Shown: positions 27,607-38,600, counted from the stretch's first letter. The stretch is 64,000 nt of DNA from an uncultured Sphingomonadaceae bacterium (GCA_947503245.1 CANNCV010000002.1:124001-188000), one strand, 5' to 3'. Numbers and translations: made by a program. The notes: generated by a model not told the origin, from the letters alone.

Positions 27607-29418
27607 ATGGCTACACCCCCAATTCTTTCTTATGAGCAGCTCGGCCTCAACCAGGGTACATCCTGGTTGTTTCGCGATATTGACCTGCATATCGGCCCTC
27701 AAGACAGGCTGGCGCTTATAGGTCGCAATGGCGCGGGCAAAACAACGATGCTGCGGCTTATCAATGATGATATTGAGGCAGATAAGGGGCGACGCACTGT
27801 CCTGCCCGGCACAAATATTGTCATGCTGGATCAAAATCCTGATTTTTCCTCCTATGATAGCCTTATGGATTTCTGCCTTGGCGGATTAGCCGCGCCGGAA
27901 GAACATGCCGTCGCCGCTATAGCCGATCAAATTGGCATAGATTTGTCTCGGCCAGCGATTACCGCAAGTGGCGGAGAACGCAGACGCGCCGCGATATGCC
28001 GCGCTTTGGCACAGGAACCCGATCTCCTGCTACTTGATGAGCCAACAAACCATCTCGACCTTGGTGCGATTAACTGGCTAGAGAGCTGGCTAGAGCGATA
28101 TAAGGGTGCTTTTGTTGTTATCTCGCATGACCGAACATTTCTTACCCGCTTGACCAAACAGACTTTATGGCTGGATCGCGGCAGTTTGCGCCGCAAAGAA
28201 ATAGGCTTTGGCGGATATGATGCCTGGCTGGAAAAAGTCTATGCAGAAGAAGCCCGCAATGCAGAGCGGCTGGATGCAAAACTGAAAATCGAAGCCCATT
28301 GGCTTGAGCGAGGCGTAACAGCACGGCGCAAACGCAATCAGGGTCGCCTAGAGAAATTGTTTCAAATGCGCGCTCAACGTGCAGCGATGATAGGCCCTAG
28401 TGGCAACGCCAATATGAAACTGGAAAGCGATAACTCAAAAACCAAATCGGTTATCGTCGCAGAGGATATCAGCAAAGGTTTTGGATCAGGTAATGACCGT
28501 GTAGAAGTGATCCGCAATTTCTCTTTACGCATCCAACGCGGAGACCGTATCGGCATTGTCGGGCATAATGGTGCTGGCAAAACAACTTTGCTCAAAATGC
28601 TAACCGGTGAGCTTCAACCCGATAGCGGAACCGTTACCCAGGCTAAGACCTTGGATGGTGTGATTATCGACCAACAGCGCGCCCTGATGACACCACAAAA
28701 GCGCGTGCGTGATGTATTAGCAGAAGGCGGCGATTGGATAGATGTTCGCGGCGTGCGTAAGCATGTTCAGGGCTATTTGAAAGAATTTCTGTTCGACCCG
28801 TCATTGGTTGATGCACGTATCGGAACTTTGTCAGGTGGCGAGCAATCTCGCCTTCTTTTGGCCCGTGAATTTGCCCGTGCATCGAACCTACTGGTTCTTG
28901 ACGAACCGACAAATGATCTGGACATGGAAACGCTGGACCTCTTGCAAGAAGTGATAGCCGATTATGACGGTACGGTGCTTATCGTCAGTCATGATCGGGA
29001 CTTTCTTGATAAGACCGTAACGGTCACTCTGGGGCTTGATGGCAGTGGTCATATTGATGTCATTGTTGGCGGTTTTGCAGAATGGGAAGCGCAGCGTAAA
29101 GCAACGTCAATAAAGGCCAAAAAACCTCCAAAAAAGACCGATAGTAAGGACAATGACAAACCCAAATCCAGCGTAACAAAAACCAAATTAAGCTATAAGG
29201 ATCAAAGGGATTATGATCTTCTTCCAGAAACTATCGAGGACATGGAGAAAGCAATAATTCATCTGGAAGAGCAGTTGGCAGATCCCAATCTTTACAGCAG
29301 TGACCCAGCAAGGTTTCAGAAGCTCAGCCTGGAATTGGACAAAACCCGCACGGATAAGGATACGGCCGAAGAGCGTTGGCTGCTATTGGCCGAAGAAGTG
29401 GAAGCACTGCAAGGCTAG
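27607..29418 (+). CDS. uup: ABC-F family ATPase, Uup type
   Basis: A soluble 603-residue protein with two ABC cassettes. First: GRNGAGKTT, SGGERRRAAICRAL, LLLLDEPTNHLD. Second: GHNGAGKTTLLKML, LSGGEQSRLLLARE, LLVLDEPTNDLDM. A lysine-rich linker then leads to a C-terminal coiled coil (about 530-603, LLPETIEDMEKAIIHLEEQL), the Uup signature. ABC-F proteins act at the ribosome E site; Uup is also linked to ribosome biogenesis and branched DNA. ATG 27607 fits the conserved start. Confidence 0.92.
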   Translation: MATPPILSYEQLGLNQGTSWLFRDIDLHIGPQDRLALIGRNGAGKTTMLRLINDDIEADKGRRTVLPGTNIVMLDQNPDFSSYDSLMDFCLGGLAAPEEHAVAAIADQIGIDLSRPAITASGGERRRAAICRALAQEPDLLLLDEPTNHLDLGAINWLESWLERYKGAFVVISHDRTFLTRLTKQTLWLDRGSLRRKEIGFGGYDAWLEKVYAEEARNAERLDAKLKIEAHWLERGVTARRKRNQGRLEKLFQMRAQRAAMIGPSGNANMKLESDNSKTKSVIVAEDISKGFGSGNDRVEVIRNFSLRIQRGDRIGIVGHNGAGKTTLLKMLTGELQPDSGTVTQAKTLDGVIIDQQRALMTPQKRVRDVLAEGGDWIDVRGVRKHVQGYLKEFLFDPSLVDARIGTLSGGEQSRLLLAREFARASNLLVLDEPTNDLDMETLDLLQEVIADYDGTVLIVSHDRDFLDKTVTVTLGLDGSGHIDVIVGGFAEWEAQRKATSIKAKKPPKKTDSKDNDKPKSSVTKTKLSYKDQRDYDLLPETIEDMEKAIIHLEEQLADPNLYSSDPARFQKLSLELDKTRTDKDTAEERWLLLAEEVEALQG

Positions 29419-29438
29419 TGAAAGGCCAAAAATGCCGA

Positions 29439-29885
29439 TCATTCACCAGGGATTTTATAATAGTCGGCAATACGGTCCAACGCTAATTTGAGCACCAATT
29501 TGCCTGATCGTACTGGCCAACCCATGTCTTTTTCAGCATGCGCCAGCGCCTCCCCTGCGCAAATGATCCGCCAGCAAATATCGCGCATATCTTTGCCGGC
29601 AGAATGAAGGGCGCCATCAAAGCGTGCTTTGGCAGAAATTTGTGCCTCGCTATGGCTTAGCCCGTTATTGTTCGCCCCGCGATAGCTTACTGGTGACCAA
29701 GACATTGTCGACATCCGGTTGAGCTGCGCATATTCGAAATCGCGCCTTAATGCCTCACCTGCATCAAATTGCCTCTGTGATAAATAACCACGCGAATATA
29801 GCCACGAAATTGGCGATTCATCGCGATTGAAACCCGGCATATCTTGGGCAGCAGAACGTTTCGATTTTTTGGTTTTAGTTGGCAA
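29439..29885 (-). CDS. DUF6456-type protein
   Basis: 148 residues, basic at the start, with ESPISWLYSRGYLSQRQFDAGEALRRDFEYAQL followed by a helical C-terminal region (split motif; key residues WL, AGE, RRDF). This matches the alphaproteobacterial DUF6456 family, whose members are often annotated as helix-turn-helix-like. The start is a TTG at 29885 preceded by AAGGGA; an ATG sixteen codons downstream is an alternative. Divergent from the XRE regulator, with 100 bases between, so each may control the other. Function unknown. Confidence 0.8.
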   Translation of the reverse strand: MPTKTKKSKRSAAQDMPGFNRDESPISWLYSRGYLSQRQFDAGEALRRDFEYAQLNRMSTMSWSPVSYRGANNNGLSHSEAQISAKARFDGALHSAGKDMRDICWRIICAGEALAHAEKDMGWPVRSGKLVLKLALDRIADYYKIPGE

Positions 29886-29985
29886 AATACATTCCCTTAT
29901 GGTTACTTATTACCTTGCTTATCGCTATAAAATTGCTATGTAGGAAAGTGATAAATTTGCCGATTTGGTTAATTAGGGAGGTTTT

Positions 29986-30549
29986 ATGCACAATCATATA
30001 CGCGCCATTCGCAAACAACAGGGGCTAACGCTCGCTGAATTAGCGGAAAAATGTACACCTGAAACCACAGCCCAAACCATTGGTCGTCTCGAAACTGGTA
30101 CACGCACCCTTTCGCTGACATGGCTTGAACGCATCGCCAGCGCCCTTAATGTCGATAGCGATGCGCTTCTGGCACGCGGGGATGAAGACATTCCTGCCCT
30201 GACAGCGATCATCAGTGCAGATGGTGCTGAGGCTGCAAAAGGCGCCAACTATCTGCCTATATTCAAGCCCGATGCAGACCAATTTGTCGTACAATTTGAG
30301 GCCAGCCTTGGCGATTACCGGTCAGGTGACGTAGTTTACCTAGATAGGTTGGATGGAGATGATCTGGCCAAAGCATTGAACCGGGATATTTTGCTGCCAC
30401 GACCCGGCGGACGTTTTGTTTTTGGTCGATTGCTGGCTATGGACGCAGAAAAAATACAGATATTGCCGCTAAAAGCAGGGGCGCGTCAGATTGTGATTAA
30501 TCGCCCTGAATGGCTGGGCGCTGCCAAGCAGCTATTTCGCAACCTTTAG
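29986..30549 (+). CDS. XRE-family regulator with S24-like C-terminal domain
   Basis: 187 residues. Helix-turn-helix at 1-65: IRAIRKQQGLTLAELAEKC and a recognition region TAQTIGRLETGTRTLS. The C-terminal half (about 90-187) resembles the S24/LexA-type beta domain (FEASLGDYRSGDVVYLDR, FGRLLAMDAEKIQILPL), without an obvious Ser-Lys catalytic pair that I can assign. GGGAGG sits four bases before the ATG. It is divergent from DUF6456 and 16 bases before a glycosyltransferase gene. Confidence 0.85.
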   Translation: MHNHIRAIRKQQGLTLAELAEKCTPETTAQTIGRLETGTRTLSLTWLERIASALNVDSDALLARGDEDIPALTAIISADGAEAAKGANYLPIFKPDADQFVVQFEASLGDYRSGDVVYLDRLDGDDLAKALNRDILLPRPGGRFVFGRLLAMDAEKIQILPLKAGARQIVINRPEWLGAAKQLFRNL

Positions 30550-30565
30550 CGTGTAGCTGGGCGAT

Positions 30566-31735
30566 ATGCGCATACTTACACTCTCGACATTATTCCCCAA
30601 TGCGGTGCAGCCCAATTTTGGTGTTTTTGTAGAGCGTCAATGCCAAAACCTTGTAGCAAGGCCAGATGTTGACCTGACAGTGATCAACCCTATCGCCATG
30701 CCGCCCTTCCCTTTGAGATATGCGCCGCCTTATAAAGCCTTGCGACAATTGCCGGAACATGAGCAATGGCATGGCCTTGATGTGCACCGGCCTCACTTTC
30801 CCATTCTGCCAAAAATCGGAGGGGCAGCCAATGCCCGCAATATTGCCAACGCGGTTCTGCCCTTGGCCAAGCAATTGCACGCACAAAACCCTTTTGATCT
30901 GATTGATTCAGAGTTTTTCTACCCAGATGGTCCTGCTGCAATGTTGCTATCAAAGGCTTTAAACCTGCCTTTCACAATTAAGGCACGCGGTGCGGACATT
31001 CACTATTGGGCGGGTAAAGGCGGTTGCAAAAACCAGATATTGGCTGCTGCGGACAAGAGCGCTGGTCTGTTAGCGGTTTCTCAGGCCATGAAAGACGATA
31101 TGGTCGCGCTCGGCATCAACAGAGACAAAATTACAGTTCATTATACTGGCTGTGACCAGAATATATTTCACCCCGATGCACAGGCACAGAGTGATATTGC
31201 GTCACTTATACCCACCCAGCCATATAGCATCACTGTTGGCGCCTTAATCGCGCGCAAAAACCCGTATTTGGTCCTGGAGGCGCTGGAGCAGGTGCCTGAT
31301 CTGCACCATGTGTTTGTTGGCGCAGGAGAGGAAGAGACTGCACTAAAAGCGGCTGCAGAGCGCTCTGGCTTGGCTGGACGGGTATATTTTACCGGCGCAC
31401 TGCCGCACGCTGCGCTGCCCGGATTGCTGGCCAATGCCAAAATGCTGATCCTGCCCTCTCAATCCGAAGGTTTGGCCAATGCCTGGGTCGAAGCACTGGC
31501 TTGTGGAACGCCGATTATCATCAGTGAAGCTGGCGGCGCACACGAACTGGTCAAAGATGATCGCTTTGGCCGTATTGTAGGGCAAACGGCCGATAATATT
31601 GCCGCAGCGATGAGAGAATTGCACGATCACACAGTCCCGCGTACCAAAATTCGTGCGAGTGTTTCAAATTTCACTTGGGAACGCAACGCAGCAGAGCTTG
31701 ATGGCTTTTTCAAAGGCATCATAAAAACGGCATAG
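30566..31735 (+). CDS. GT4-type glycosyltransferase
   Basis: 389 residues, two Rossmann-like domains. The N-terminal acceptor domain opens with MRILTLSTLFPNAVQPNFGVFVERQ (in two parts); the donor domain from about 210 includes VGALIARKNPYLVLEAL and the GT4 E-x7-E stretch LPSQSEGLANAWVEALACG. Retaining glycosyl transfer from a nucleotide sugar; substrate unknown. No neighbouring polysaccharide genes are seen. Probably co-transcribed with the XRE gene. Confidence 0.88.
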   Translation: MRILTLSTLFPNAVQPNFGVFVERQCQNLVARPDVDLTVINPIAMPPFPLRYAPPYKALRQLPEHEQWHGLDVHRPHFPILPKIGGAANARNIANAVLPLAKQLHAQNPFDLIDSEFFYPDGPAAMLLSKALNLPFTIKARGADIHYWAGKGGCKNQILAAADKSAGLLAVSQAMKDDMVALGINRDKITVHYTGCDQNIFHPDAQAQSDIASLIPTQPYSITVGALIARKNPYLVLEALEQVPDLHHVFVGAGEEETALKAAAERSGLAGRVYFTGALPHAALPGLLANAKMLILPSQSEGLANAWVEALACGTPIIISEAGGAHELVKDDRFGRIVGQTADNIAAAMRELHDHTVPRTKIRASVSNFTWERNAAELDGFFKGIIKTA

Positions 31736-31747
31736 CAGTGATCGCGG

Positions 31748-32134
31748 CTAAGCCTTGGCAAAGTGCAGAGGGAAGATTGCTGCGCTGATCCATCGCTCCT
31801 CTGCCCGCATCAGCCCCCATGTCCGCACAGCGGCACGGCTGTCCATGACTTCTAGTCCGATATTCAACATTTCGAGAGCTCTGCGAAGAGTTGCCGGTGG
31901 GTGGATTAAGCTGTTGCCGGTGCCCAGCAATAGAAATTCAGGCTCCGGCTGTAAGTCCAGCGCTTTTCCCAAATTATCAATTGCCAGATCACCAACCATG
32001 GGTGGTTCCCAGTCAAAAGCATTGTCAGGGTGCAAAACCAAGCCGCCAGGAACGCGCCTATCTGCGACGCGGAATCCCTCAGGACCGATTGCCGTAACCA
32101 ACGGACCGCTAATATCTTCGCGTTTGATTTCCAT
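31748..32134 (-). CDS. Mth938/NDUFAF3-like protein
   Basis: A 128-residue Mth938-like (DUF498) protein: ITAIGPEGFRV-like opening, a central LLLGTGNSLIHPPATLRRAL and the closing AIFPLHFAKA. Mitochondrial homologue NDUFAF3 helps assemble complex I, and in alphaproteobacteria this gene commonly follows secDF, as here (20 bases after secF). Role in bacteria is inferred. Confidence 0.9.
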   Translation of the reverse strand: MEIKREDISGPLVTAIGPEGFRVADRRVPGGLVLHPDNAFDWEPPMVGDLAIDNLGKALDLQPEPEFLLLGTGNSLIHPPATLRRALEMLNIGLEVMDSRAAVRTWGLMRAEERWISAAIFPLHFAKA

Positions 32135-32154
32135 AGGGAGAGCCTGAGTTAAGT

Positions 32155-33153
32155 CTAAACTACGGCGCCGTCATATCCTTCGCGCAGCTTATTCTGAGCC
32201 TTTTCTGTGTCAGACTCTTCCGGGATAAAGCTGTCCGGCCCTACACCGAGCCAGATCAATACTGGCGATGCAATATAGACCGAAGAGTAGGTACCGATGA
32301 CCACACCGAACAACATTGCCACAGAGAAACCGAAGATCACATCTGGACCCAATATAACAAGCGCAAGCAGTGCCAACACCATGGTCAAGCTGGTACTGAC
32401 CGTACGCGCCAGCGTTTCGTTGATGGACACATCGAGCAGATTGGCAATTTCCATCTTACGATATTTGCGCAGATTCTCACGTATCCGGTCGTCAATAACG
32501 ATAGTATCATTAAGTGAGTAACCGATAATGGTCAGCAAAGCCGCGATAATGTTGAGGTTAAACTCAAGCTGTGTCAGCGCGAAAAAGCCGAATGTCAGCA
32601 CCACATCATGGAACAGAGCGAATAAGGCACCAACGCCGAATTGCCATTCAAATCGCAGCCAAATATAGATTGAAATCGCGATCAATGCGAACACCAGCGC
32701 ATAGATACCTGTCGACAGCAATTCGCCCGACACCTTGCCGGAAACAGCATCAACACCATCAATCCGCGCGCCCTGTTCGGCGAATTCGCTTTCAATCATA
32801 TTGGTGATTTGCACAGTTGCACTATTGGCTTCTTGAAGATTGTCTTCAGATGTTTCTTCAAGACGCATCTTAATGGCAATTTCGTTCTTCTGGCCAAAAC
32901 CCTGAATAGCAGGGTCGCCAAAATTGAGCGCCTGTATCTTGCTGCGCACCTCAGGAATTGGTGCTTCTTCAACATTGTCAAACACAACACGTATCTGCTG
33001 GCCACCGGCAAAATCGACGCCAAAATTAAGGCCATTCACCATGACCAGCGCAATGGATGCGATAATCGTCAACACGCTGAAACCCACCGCAAAATTGCGA
33101 TGCTTCAAAAACGCGATATTCGTAATTTCTGGAACAAGTTTAAGAAGTTTCAT
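32155..33153 (-). CDS. secF: Protein translocase subunit SecF
   Basis: 332 residues with six predicted membrane helices. LNFGVDFAGGQQIRV after the first helix, then TLLTIIGYSLNDTIVIDDRIREN-type motif (GYSLNDTIVIDDRIREN) and ETLARTVSTSLT are SecF signatures. SecDF uses the proton gradient to pull preproteins from the SecYEG exit. Starts 12 bases after secD. Confidence 0.96.
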   Translation of the reverse strand: MKLLKLVPEITNIAFLKHRNFAVGFSVLTIIASIALVMVNGLNFGVDFAGGQQIRVVFDNVEEAPIPEVRSKIQALNFGDPAIQGFGQKNEIAIKMRLEETSEDNLQEANSATVQITNMIESEFAEQGARIDGVDAVSGKVSGELLSTGIYALVFALIAISIYIWLRFEWQFGVGALFALFHDVVLTFGFFALTQLEFNLNIIAALLTIIGYSLNDTIVIDDRIRENLRKYRKMEIANLLDVSINETLARTVSTSLTMVLALLALVILGPDVIFGFSVAMLFGVVIGTYSSVYIASPVLIWLGVGPDSFIPEESDTEKAQNKLREGYDGAVV

Positions 33154-33164
33154 GTGCCTCGCTC

Positions 33165-34775
33165 CTATATGACCAACTCTTTGGGACGTTTTGCTTTAAG
33201 CCAAAGGGCCACAAACATACGCGTCACAAAGACAGCCGTAAAAACAGATGTGATGATGCCGACAATAAGAACGATCGCAAAACCCTTAATCGGGCCAGAG
33301 CCGAACAGGAACAGCAATACGCCAGCGATAACGTTGGTGATATTGGCATCATAAATCGCGCGTGACGCCTCTTTATAACCCACGCTGATTGACTCTATCA
33401 CCTTGCGCCCTCGCCTTCGCTCTTCGCCTATGCGCTCGTTAATCAGCACATTGGCATCAACCGCAGAGCCGACTGTCAAGATGAAACCGGCAATGCCCGG
33501 CAATGTCAACGTAGCGTTTAACAAAGCCATTATGGCCAAGATCAGAAACAGGTTAAGCACCAACGCAATATTCGCATAAACGCCGAAACGGCCATACACC
33601 GCAATCATGTAAAGCAGGACCGCAGCCGTTCCCACGATACCGGCGATCGAACCTTTAACAATAGAGTCGCGGCCCAATTCTGCAGTGACAGTCCGCTCTT
33701 CAATAATCGTTAATTGCGTAGGCAGGGCACCAGAACGCAACTGAATGGCCAATTGGTTAGCAGTCTCGACTGAAAACCGGCCAGAAATTTGCGCTGCGCC
33801 GCCCAAAATTGGTTCATTAAATGATGGTGCTGAGATTACTTCGCCATCCAATATGATAGCAAAGCGTTTGCCAGTATTCTCGCTGCTCAATTTGGCAAAT
33901 TTCTGCGCGCCTTCTGAATCAAACTGTATATTTACAACCGCCTGGCTAGGGTTTTCAGGATTAAAGCTCTGCTGCGCGCCGGTCAGGCTGTCACCTTTAA
34001 TACCGCCCAAGCGCTTCACGGCGATAAAAGGCTGAGCTGCGCCACCTTCGGGATATGGATAGATTTCACTGCCTATCGGAGCGCGTCCGGCAATAACTTC
34101 ACTGAAATTGGCTTCAGCGTCGACCAGTTTAAACTGCAATTCGGCTGTTTTTCCTAGCAGTTCTTTCAGCTCATCAGGGTCTTGAAGCCCCGGCACTTGC
34201 ACAACGATACGCTCTGCCCCCTGGCGGATGATAGTCGGCTCACGTGTGCCCAGTTCATCAATACGTCGCCGCACAACTTCGGTTGCTGAGTTCATCGCAT
34301 TTTCGACAGCCTGATCCAGGCCGGCAGATGTTGGTGTCAGCACGAAACGGCTATCGTCGCGCACCGCAATATCCCAATCCCGTTGTCCGGTCAGACCTGC
34401 ACCGCTGGTCAAGGGCAGCAATGCTTCGCGCGCTGCATCAACCTGATTAGGATTGCGCAGCAAGAAGGAAAGCTGGTTATTCTCTCGTGAAATATCGCTG
34501 ATACCAATTGTTGGATTGGCATTTTTCAGTGCGTTGCGCACCGATTCTTCCATATTTTCAGTTTGCTTTTCGATAATGTCCGCTGGATCTGCCTCAAGCA
34601 GCAAATGGCTACCACCAGCCAGATCCAGACCGAGATTAACCTCCTCATTCGGCAGGAATGAAGGCCAATAGGCATTTTGTGTCTGTTCTGGCAAAAGGCT
34701 GGGAATAGACAGAAGAACGCCAAAGAGCAGCGTTAGACTAAGCGAAACAGTTTTCCAGCGAGGAAATTCCAACAT
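33165..34775 (-). CDS. secD: Protein translocase subunit SecD
   Basis: 536 residues. First helix, then NLGLDLAGGSHLLLE, periplasmic P1 domain with RRIDELGTREPTIIRQG and VQVPGLQDPDELKELLG, the P4/SecD-TM1 region and the membrane part with GIAGFILTVGSAVDANVLI and YDANITNVIAG. Separate from SecF, with yajC upstream and secF 12 bases downstream. Confidence 0.97.
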   Translation of the reverse strand: MLEFPRWKTVSLSLTLLFGVLLSIPSLLPEQTQNAYWPSFLPNEEVNLGLDLAGGSHLLLEADPADIIEKQTENMEESVRNALKNANPTIGISDISRENNQLSFLLRNPNQVDAAREALLPLTSGAGLTGQRDWDIAVRDDSRFVLTPTSAGLDQAVENAMNSATEVVRRRIDELGTREPTIIRQGAERIVVQVPGLQDPDELKELLGKTAELQFKLVDAEANFSEVIAGRAPIGSEIYPYPEGGAAQPFIAVKRLGGIKGDSLTGAQQSFNPENPSQAVVNIQFDSEGAQKFAKLSSENTGKRFAIILDGEVISAPSFNEPILGGAAQISGRFSVETANQLAIQLRSGALPTQLTIIEERTVTAELGRDSIVKGSIAGIVGTAAVLLYMIAVYGRFGVYANIALVLNLFLILAIMALLNATLTLPGIAGFILTVGSAVDANVLINERIGEERRRGRKVIESISVGYKEASRAIYDANITNVIAGVLLFLFGSGPIKGFAIVLIVGIITSVFTAVFVTRMFVALWLKAKRPKELVI

Positions 34776-34849
34776 GCGAATGACTTTTCTATTGGCTGGT
34801 TATATTTTGAGAAAAGGATATCAAGACAGATATCCGCAAAGCAGGATGA

Positions 34850-35179
34850 TTAATCATTGGCTGGCTTTTCGCCGCCCGGCGGCACGATATCTGTCAAGGT
34901 TGACTTCACGGCCTTTACCTTGGTGCCACCGCCAAGATCAATCTCAACATAATCATCATCGGCTTTGACAACTTTGCCAACCAATCCGCCACCAGTGACA
35001 ACTTTATCGCCGCGCTTAACGCCGCCGATTTTTTCCTGATGCTCTTTCATCCGCTTTTGTTGCGGACGGATAAGCAGAAAGTAGAAAATCACGAAAATGC
35101 CAACCAATGGCAGCATGGTCACCCAAAACGGTGCTTGTGCATTGGCAGGAGCAGCCGCCAAACCTAGCAATATCATCAT
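34850..35179 (-). CDS. yajC: Preprotein translocase subunit YajC
   Basis: 109 residues: one membrane helix (about 20-40, WVTMLPLVGIFVIFYFLLI) followed by RPQQKRMKEHQEKIGGVKRG and the basic/beta cytoplasmic tail, the standard YajC form. First gene of yajC-secD-secF-Mth938. The 200 bases upstream, up to tRNA-Pro, should hold its promoter; no clear box was picked. Confidence 0.95.
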   Translation of the reverse strand: MMILLGLAAAPANAQAPFWVTMLPLVGIFVIFYFLLIRPQQKRMKEHQEKIGGVKRGDKVVTGGGLVGKVVKADDDYVEIDLGGGTKVKAVKSTLTDIVPPGGEKPAND

Positions 35180-35380
35180 TGCGTTTAATCCTTAGAAATT
35201 TGCAAATTCATTGCACGCATATAGTGAAGTTCAGCAAAAAGAACAGCCCGATCATAACCATATCCGCATTAGTAGGAACAAATAGCCGATAAAGGCAATT
35301 GTCTGCTCAAAACCAGTGCAATCGCGCTTGCCAAATATTCGGCCCAGCCCTATATCCCGCGACTTGGGTAATCCCAAGGT

Positions 35381-35457
35381 CGGGACGTAGCGCAGCCTGG
35401 TAGCGCATCACACTGGGGGTGTGGGGGTCGGAGGTTCGAATCCTCTCGTCCCGACCA
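35381..35457 (+). tRNA. tRNA-Pro (GGG)
   Basis: 77 bases with encoded CCA. Acceptor arms CGGGACG and CGTCCCG pair fully, discriminator A at 35454. The anticodon loop CTGGGGG gives anticodon GGG. T arm GGAGG TTCGAAT CCTCT. An inverted repeat CTTGGG TAAT CCCAAG (35363-35378) lies just upstream in the leader. Confidence 0.97.
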
Positions 35458-35582
35458 ATTTTAAAAATCCTCCCATTTGATAATCTCTTCACGCTGAACG
35501 GTGGCTCTAAGGGTCAGCCTATTGGTCATCTTGCACACCATATAAACAGCGGATTTTCGAATATCATTATCGCTAAAGCAAA

Positions 35583-35615
35583 TCGGCGCGACAGAGATAT
35601 TCTCCGCCGCGCCGA
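35583..35615 (-). terminator. Probable terminator after the TonB-dependent receptor
   Basis: TCGGCGCG (35583-35590) pairs perfectly with CGCGCCGA (35608-35615), 17-base loop, followed on the minus strand by a short T-rich stretch. About 30 bases past the stop. The rest of 35458-35644 shows nothing else. Confidence 0.5.
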
Positions 35616-35644
35616 CTCTTATCTATTATCTAATGCCGACCAGC

Positions 35645-38600
35645 TTAGAAGCTCAGGGTCGCACCAAATTGGATACGGCGATCAGGAAGGCCTTGGAAAC
35701 AGAGCAAGGCATCTTCGTTTACACAGCTTTGTGTAATCCGTGATTTGGTGAGGTTCACACCTTCAATACCGACATTCAGGAAATCTGTAACGTCATAATT
35801 GATGCCAGCGTTCAACTGACCGCGAGACTCTGTTACCGGCGGGAAGCCGAGAGTAGAGTTCAAGGTCGCACCAGCAGCAGTATCCAAAGTACGGAAGGAA
35901 TCGCGCCATGTATAACGTGCCCGTGCTGAAATGCCGTATTTCTCGTAATAGAGAGTCACGTTGTAAGCATGTGGCGAGAAATCCAGCAAGCCCTGAACCC
36001 GGGTTACCGGAACAGCAATGTTCGGGTTAATCGCTTGGAAGATATCTTCACCGCGACCAGAGTTAGAGTTCGTAGCCTCACCACCGCTAAATTCCTGATA
36101 GGTATAGTTAGCGATGATACCAAAGCCTGATGCAAAGCCCAATGTGTCTTCGAATTGTGAGAGATCATATTGGAACGCAACTTCAATACCGGTCTGTCTG
36201 GTTGTTCCCGGATCATTGATGGTTGTGAGCAGAGGCGCACAAATACCATTACCAATAACCGGCGACAGAACGTTACGGCCTGCAATCGGGTTAAAGATAC
36301 CGCCGCCTTCACATGGTGGCGTGATATCACGGAAACCATTCTCATCTTCAAATGGATCATCCAATTGCGCCACAAACAAATTGGTTCTTTCTTTGTGGAA
36401 TACACCAACGCTCAGCACGGATGACGGAGCAAAATACCACGAGATAGACGCATCATAAGATTCGACTGTTTCTGGCGATAGATTTGGATTGCCTTGGTTA
36501 ACCGCGCTATTGCCCCCTGTTGGGAAAGCTAGTGAGAGCGAGAGATCGTCAAAGTCTGGACGGTTAATGTCCTCACCATAGCTAGCACGGATGACAATAT
36601 CATCGGTTGCATCAAAGATCAGGTTAACACGTGGCAGCAACTCTTGATAATTACCGGTCGCAGACACAGGCGTTACGATACCGCCACCAACATTGTTACC
36701 AATGGAGTTGATGCTGGTATTGATCCAGCGCAGACCGAAATTACCGCGCAAACGACCAAGTTCGAAATTCGCCTGACCATAGATAGAATGCGTTTCTTCC
36801 TCGACGCGGAAAGTCGCACCCAAGTTATTAGGCGTATTTGGATCCAGATCGCTCAACAAGCGGCCGCCATTGGCAATTGCAGCCTGACCGCCTGGCGTTC
36901 CATCCAAGACATCTTGCAACTGCGCAAACACTTCTGCTTGGTTAGAAAAAGACTGGTTAGGGTCAATCAAAAGGAAGTTACGGAACGCTAGCTCACGTCC
37001 GTCAAACTCACCGAAATTGCTAGGTCCTTGAACAAGCAGGTCAGCAAAAAGTGTACCACGCGGACTGTTTACGATAGCGCCAGTGCCGAAATTGGTTTCA
37101 ATTTGCGTGAAGTCTACTGACGTATCATTGTAGCGATAACCGACATCGAATGATGTGAAAAACGGTGTCAGATCTTCAACATCCAATGTCGTATCGATAC
37201 GGAATGCATTCTCAGAACTTTCCGTGCGGTTATTGCCTGCCTGCACCTGATCCAGCACGACATTTGCAGGATCAAGAAGATCAGCCACGGTCGGTGCAAA
37301 TGGTGAGTTAAAATCAACACCAAATGTCAATGCGCCGCCGGTCAGGTCGAAAATGAACGGTGTGCTGTTATCGTTGCTGGTGCCGTCGAGCGGCGTCAGC
37401 GGATTAGGGTTGATGAAGTTAAGCTGAGTGCTCAAATTCGGGTTAGTCGTGTCAGAATCAGTGCGCGATCCTTCGAGACGGACTGAGAAACGACCAAACT
37501 CCAACTCAGTACCGAGGCGATAAACTTGGCTATTGGTTACACGAGCGCCCACATCGCCAGAGAAACGCAAATTGGGATCATCATCATCAACAGCAATATT
37601 TGGCTGGATAGTACCCGTCAATGCAGCCTGAATACTGCCCAGTTCAACACCGTCAAGCGAACCGAAATCCACAGTCTCAAATGTGTCCGGAACGTTGTTC
37701 AGGTCAAGAGCACTAACGCCAGAACCTTGAATACGTGAGCTATCCTGTGTGCGGGTTTGATCGTTGATGATCGTATCAAAATAGAAAGACACATTATCAG
37801 ACGGTGCCCATTCCAATGTACCTGAGAAGTTAATGGTCTCAAATTCAAAATTCTCGGTTTCTTGGTTCAAGAACTGAATGCCCAAGAACGGAAAGTCCGG
37901 CCCGGGTGCACCAGAAGCAGTTACCGCAGCGCCTGCAGGAATAAGGTTATCCCGGTCGACACGTGGACGGAAAGATGTTGCTTCTAGCTCAGTATAGCTG
38001 CCGCTCAGTACGACACCAATCTCACCAACGCCTGTTGACCACACATTACCATAACTTCCAGAAATTCTGGGGCGGATGGTGTCGGACAGTTCACTATATT
38101 CACCCTGTACACGAACAGACAAAATCTGGTCTGTCAGATCAAGCGGCCGGATTGTCCGCAAATTGATGGTGCCGCCAACAGCGCCTTCAATGGTTTTGGC
38201 TTCCGGCGCTTTGATGACTTCAACCGAAGCAATAATCGCTGGGTTAATATCTTCAAAGCTAATGCCGCCACGGCCTGTGCCAGCGCTCAGCGTTGTAACA
38301 TCGTTGATCGCAGTCCGGTTGTCATTTGTACCGCGAATTTGCACGCCAGTACCAACACCTGCGGTTCTGGTAATCTGAACGCCAGTAATGTTTTCCAGCA
38401 CCTCAGCAAGGTTTTGGTCAGGAAGCTTACCAATATCTTCCGCCTGAATCACCTCGATAAGGCTGTCAGCATTACGTTTTTCGTTCAGGGCGCTTTGTAG
38501 TGAACTGCGAATACCTGTGACGATAATGGCATCGCCTTCTTCGCCTGCTTCTTCATCAGCAGCTGCCTCTTGCGCATATGCCGGGTTTGACAAAGCCATT

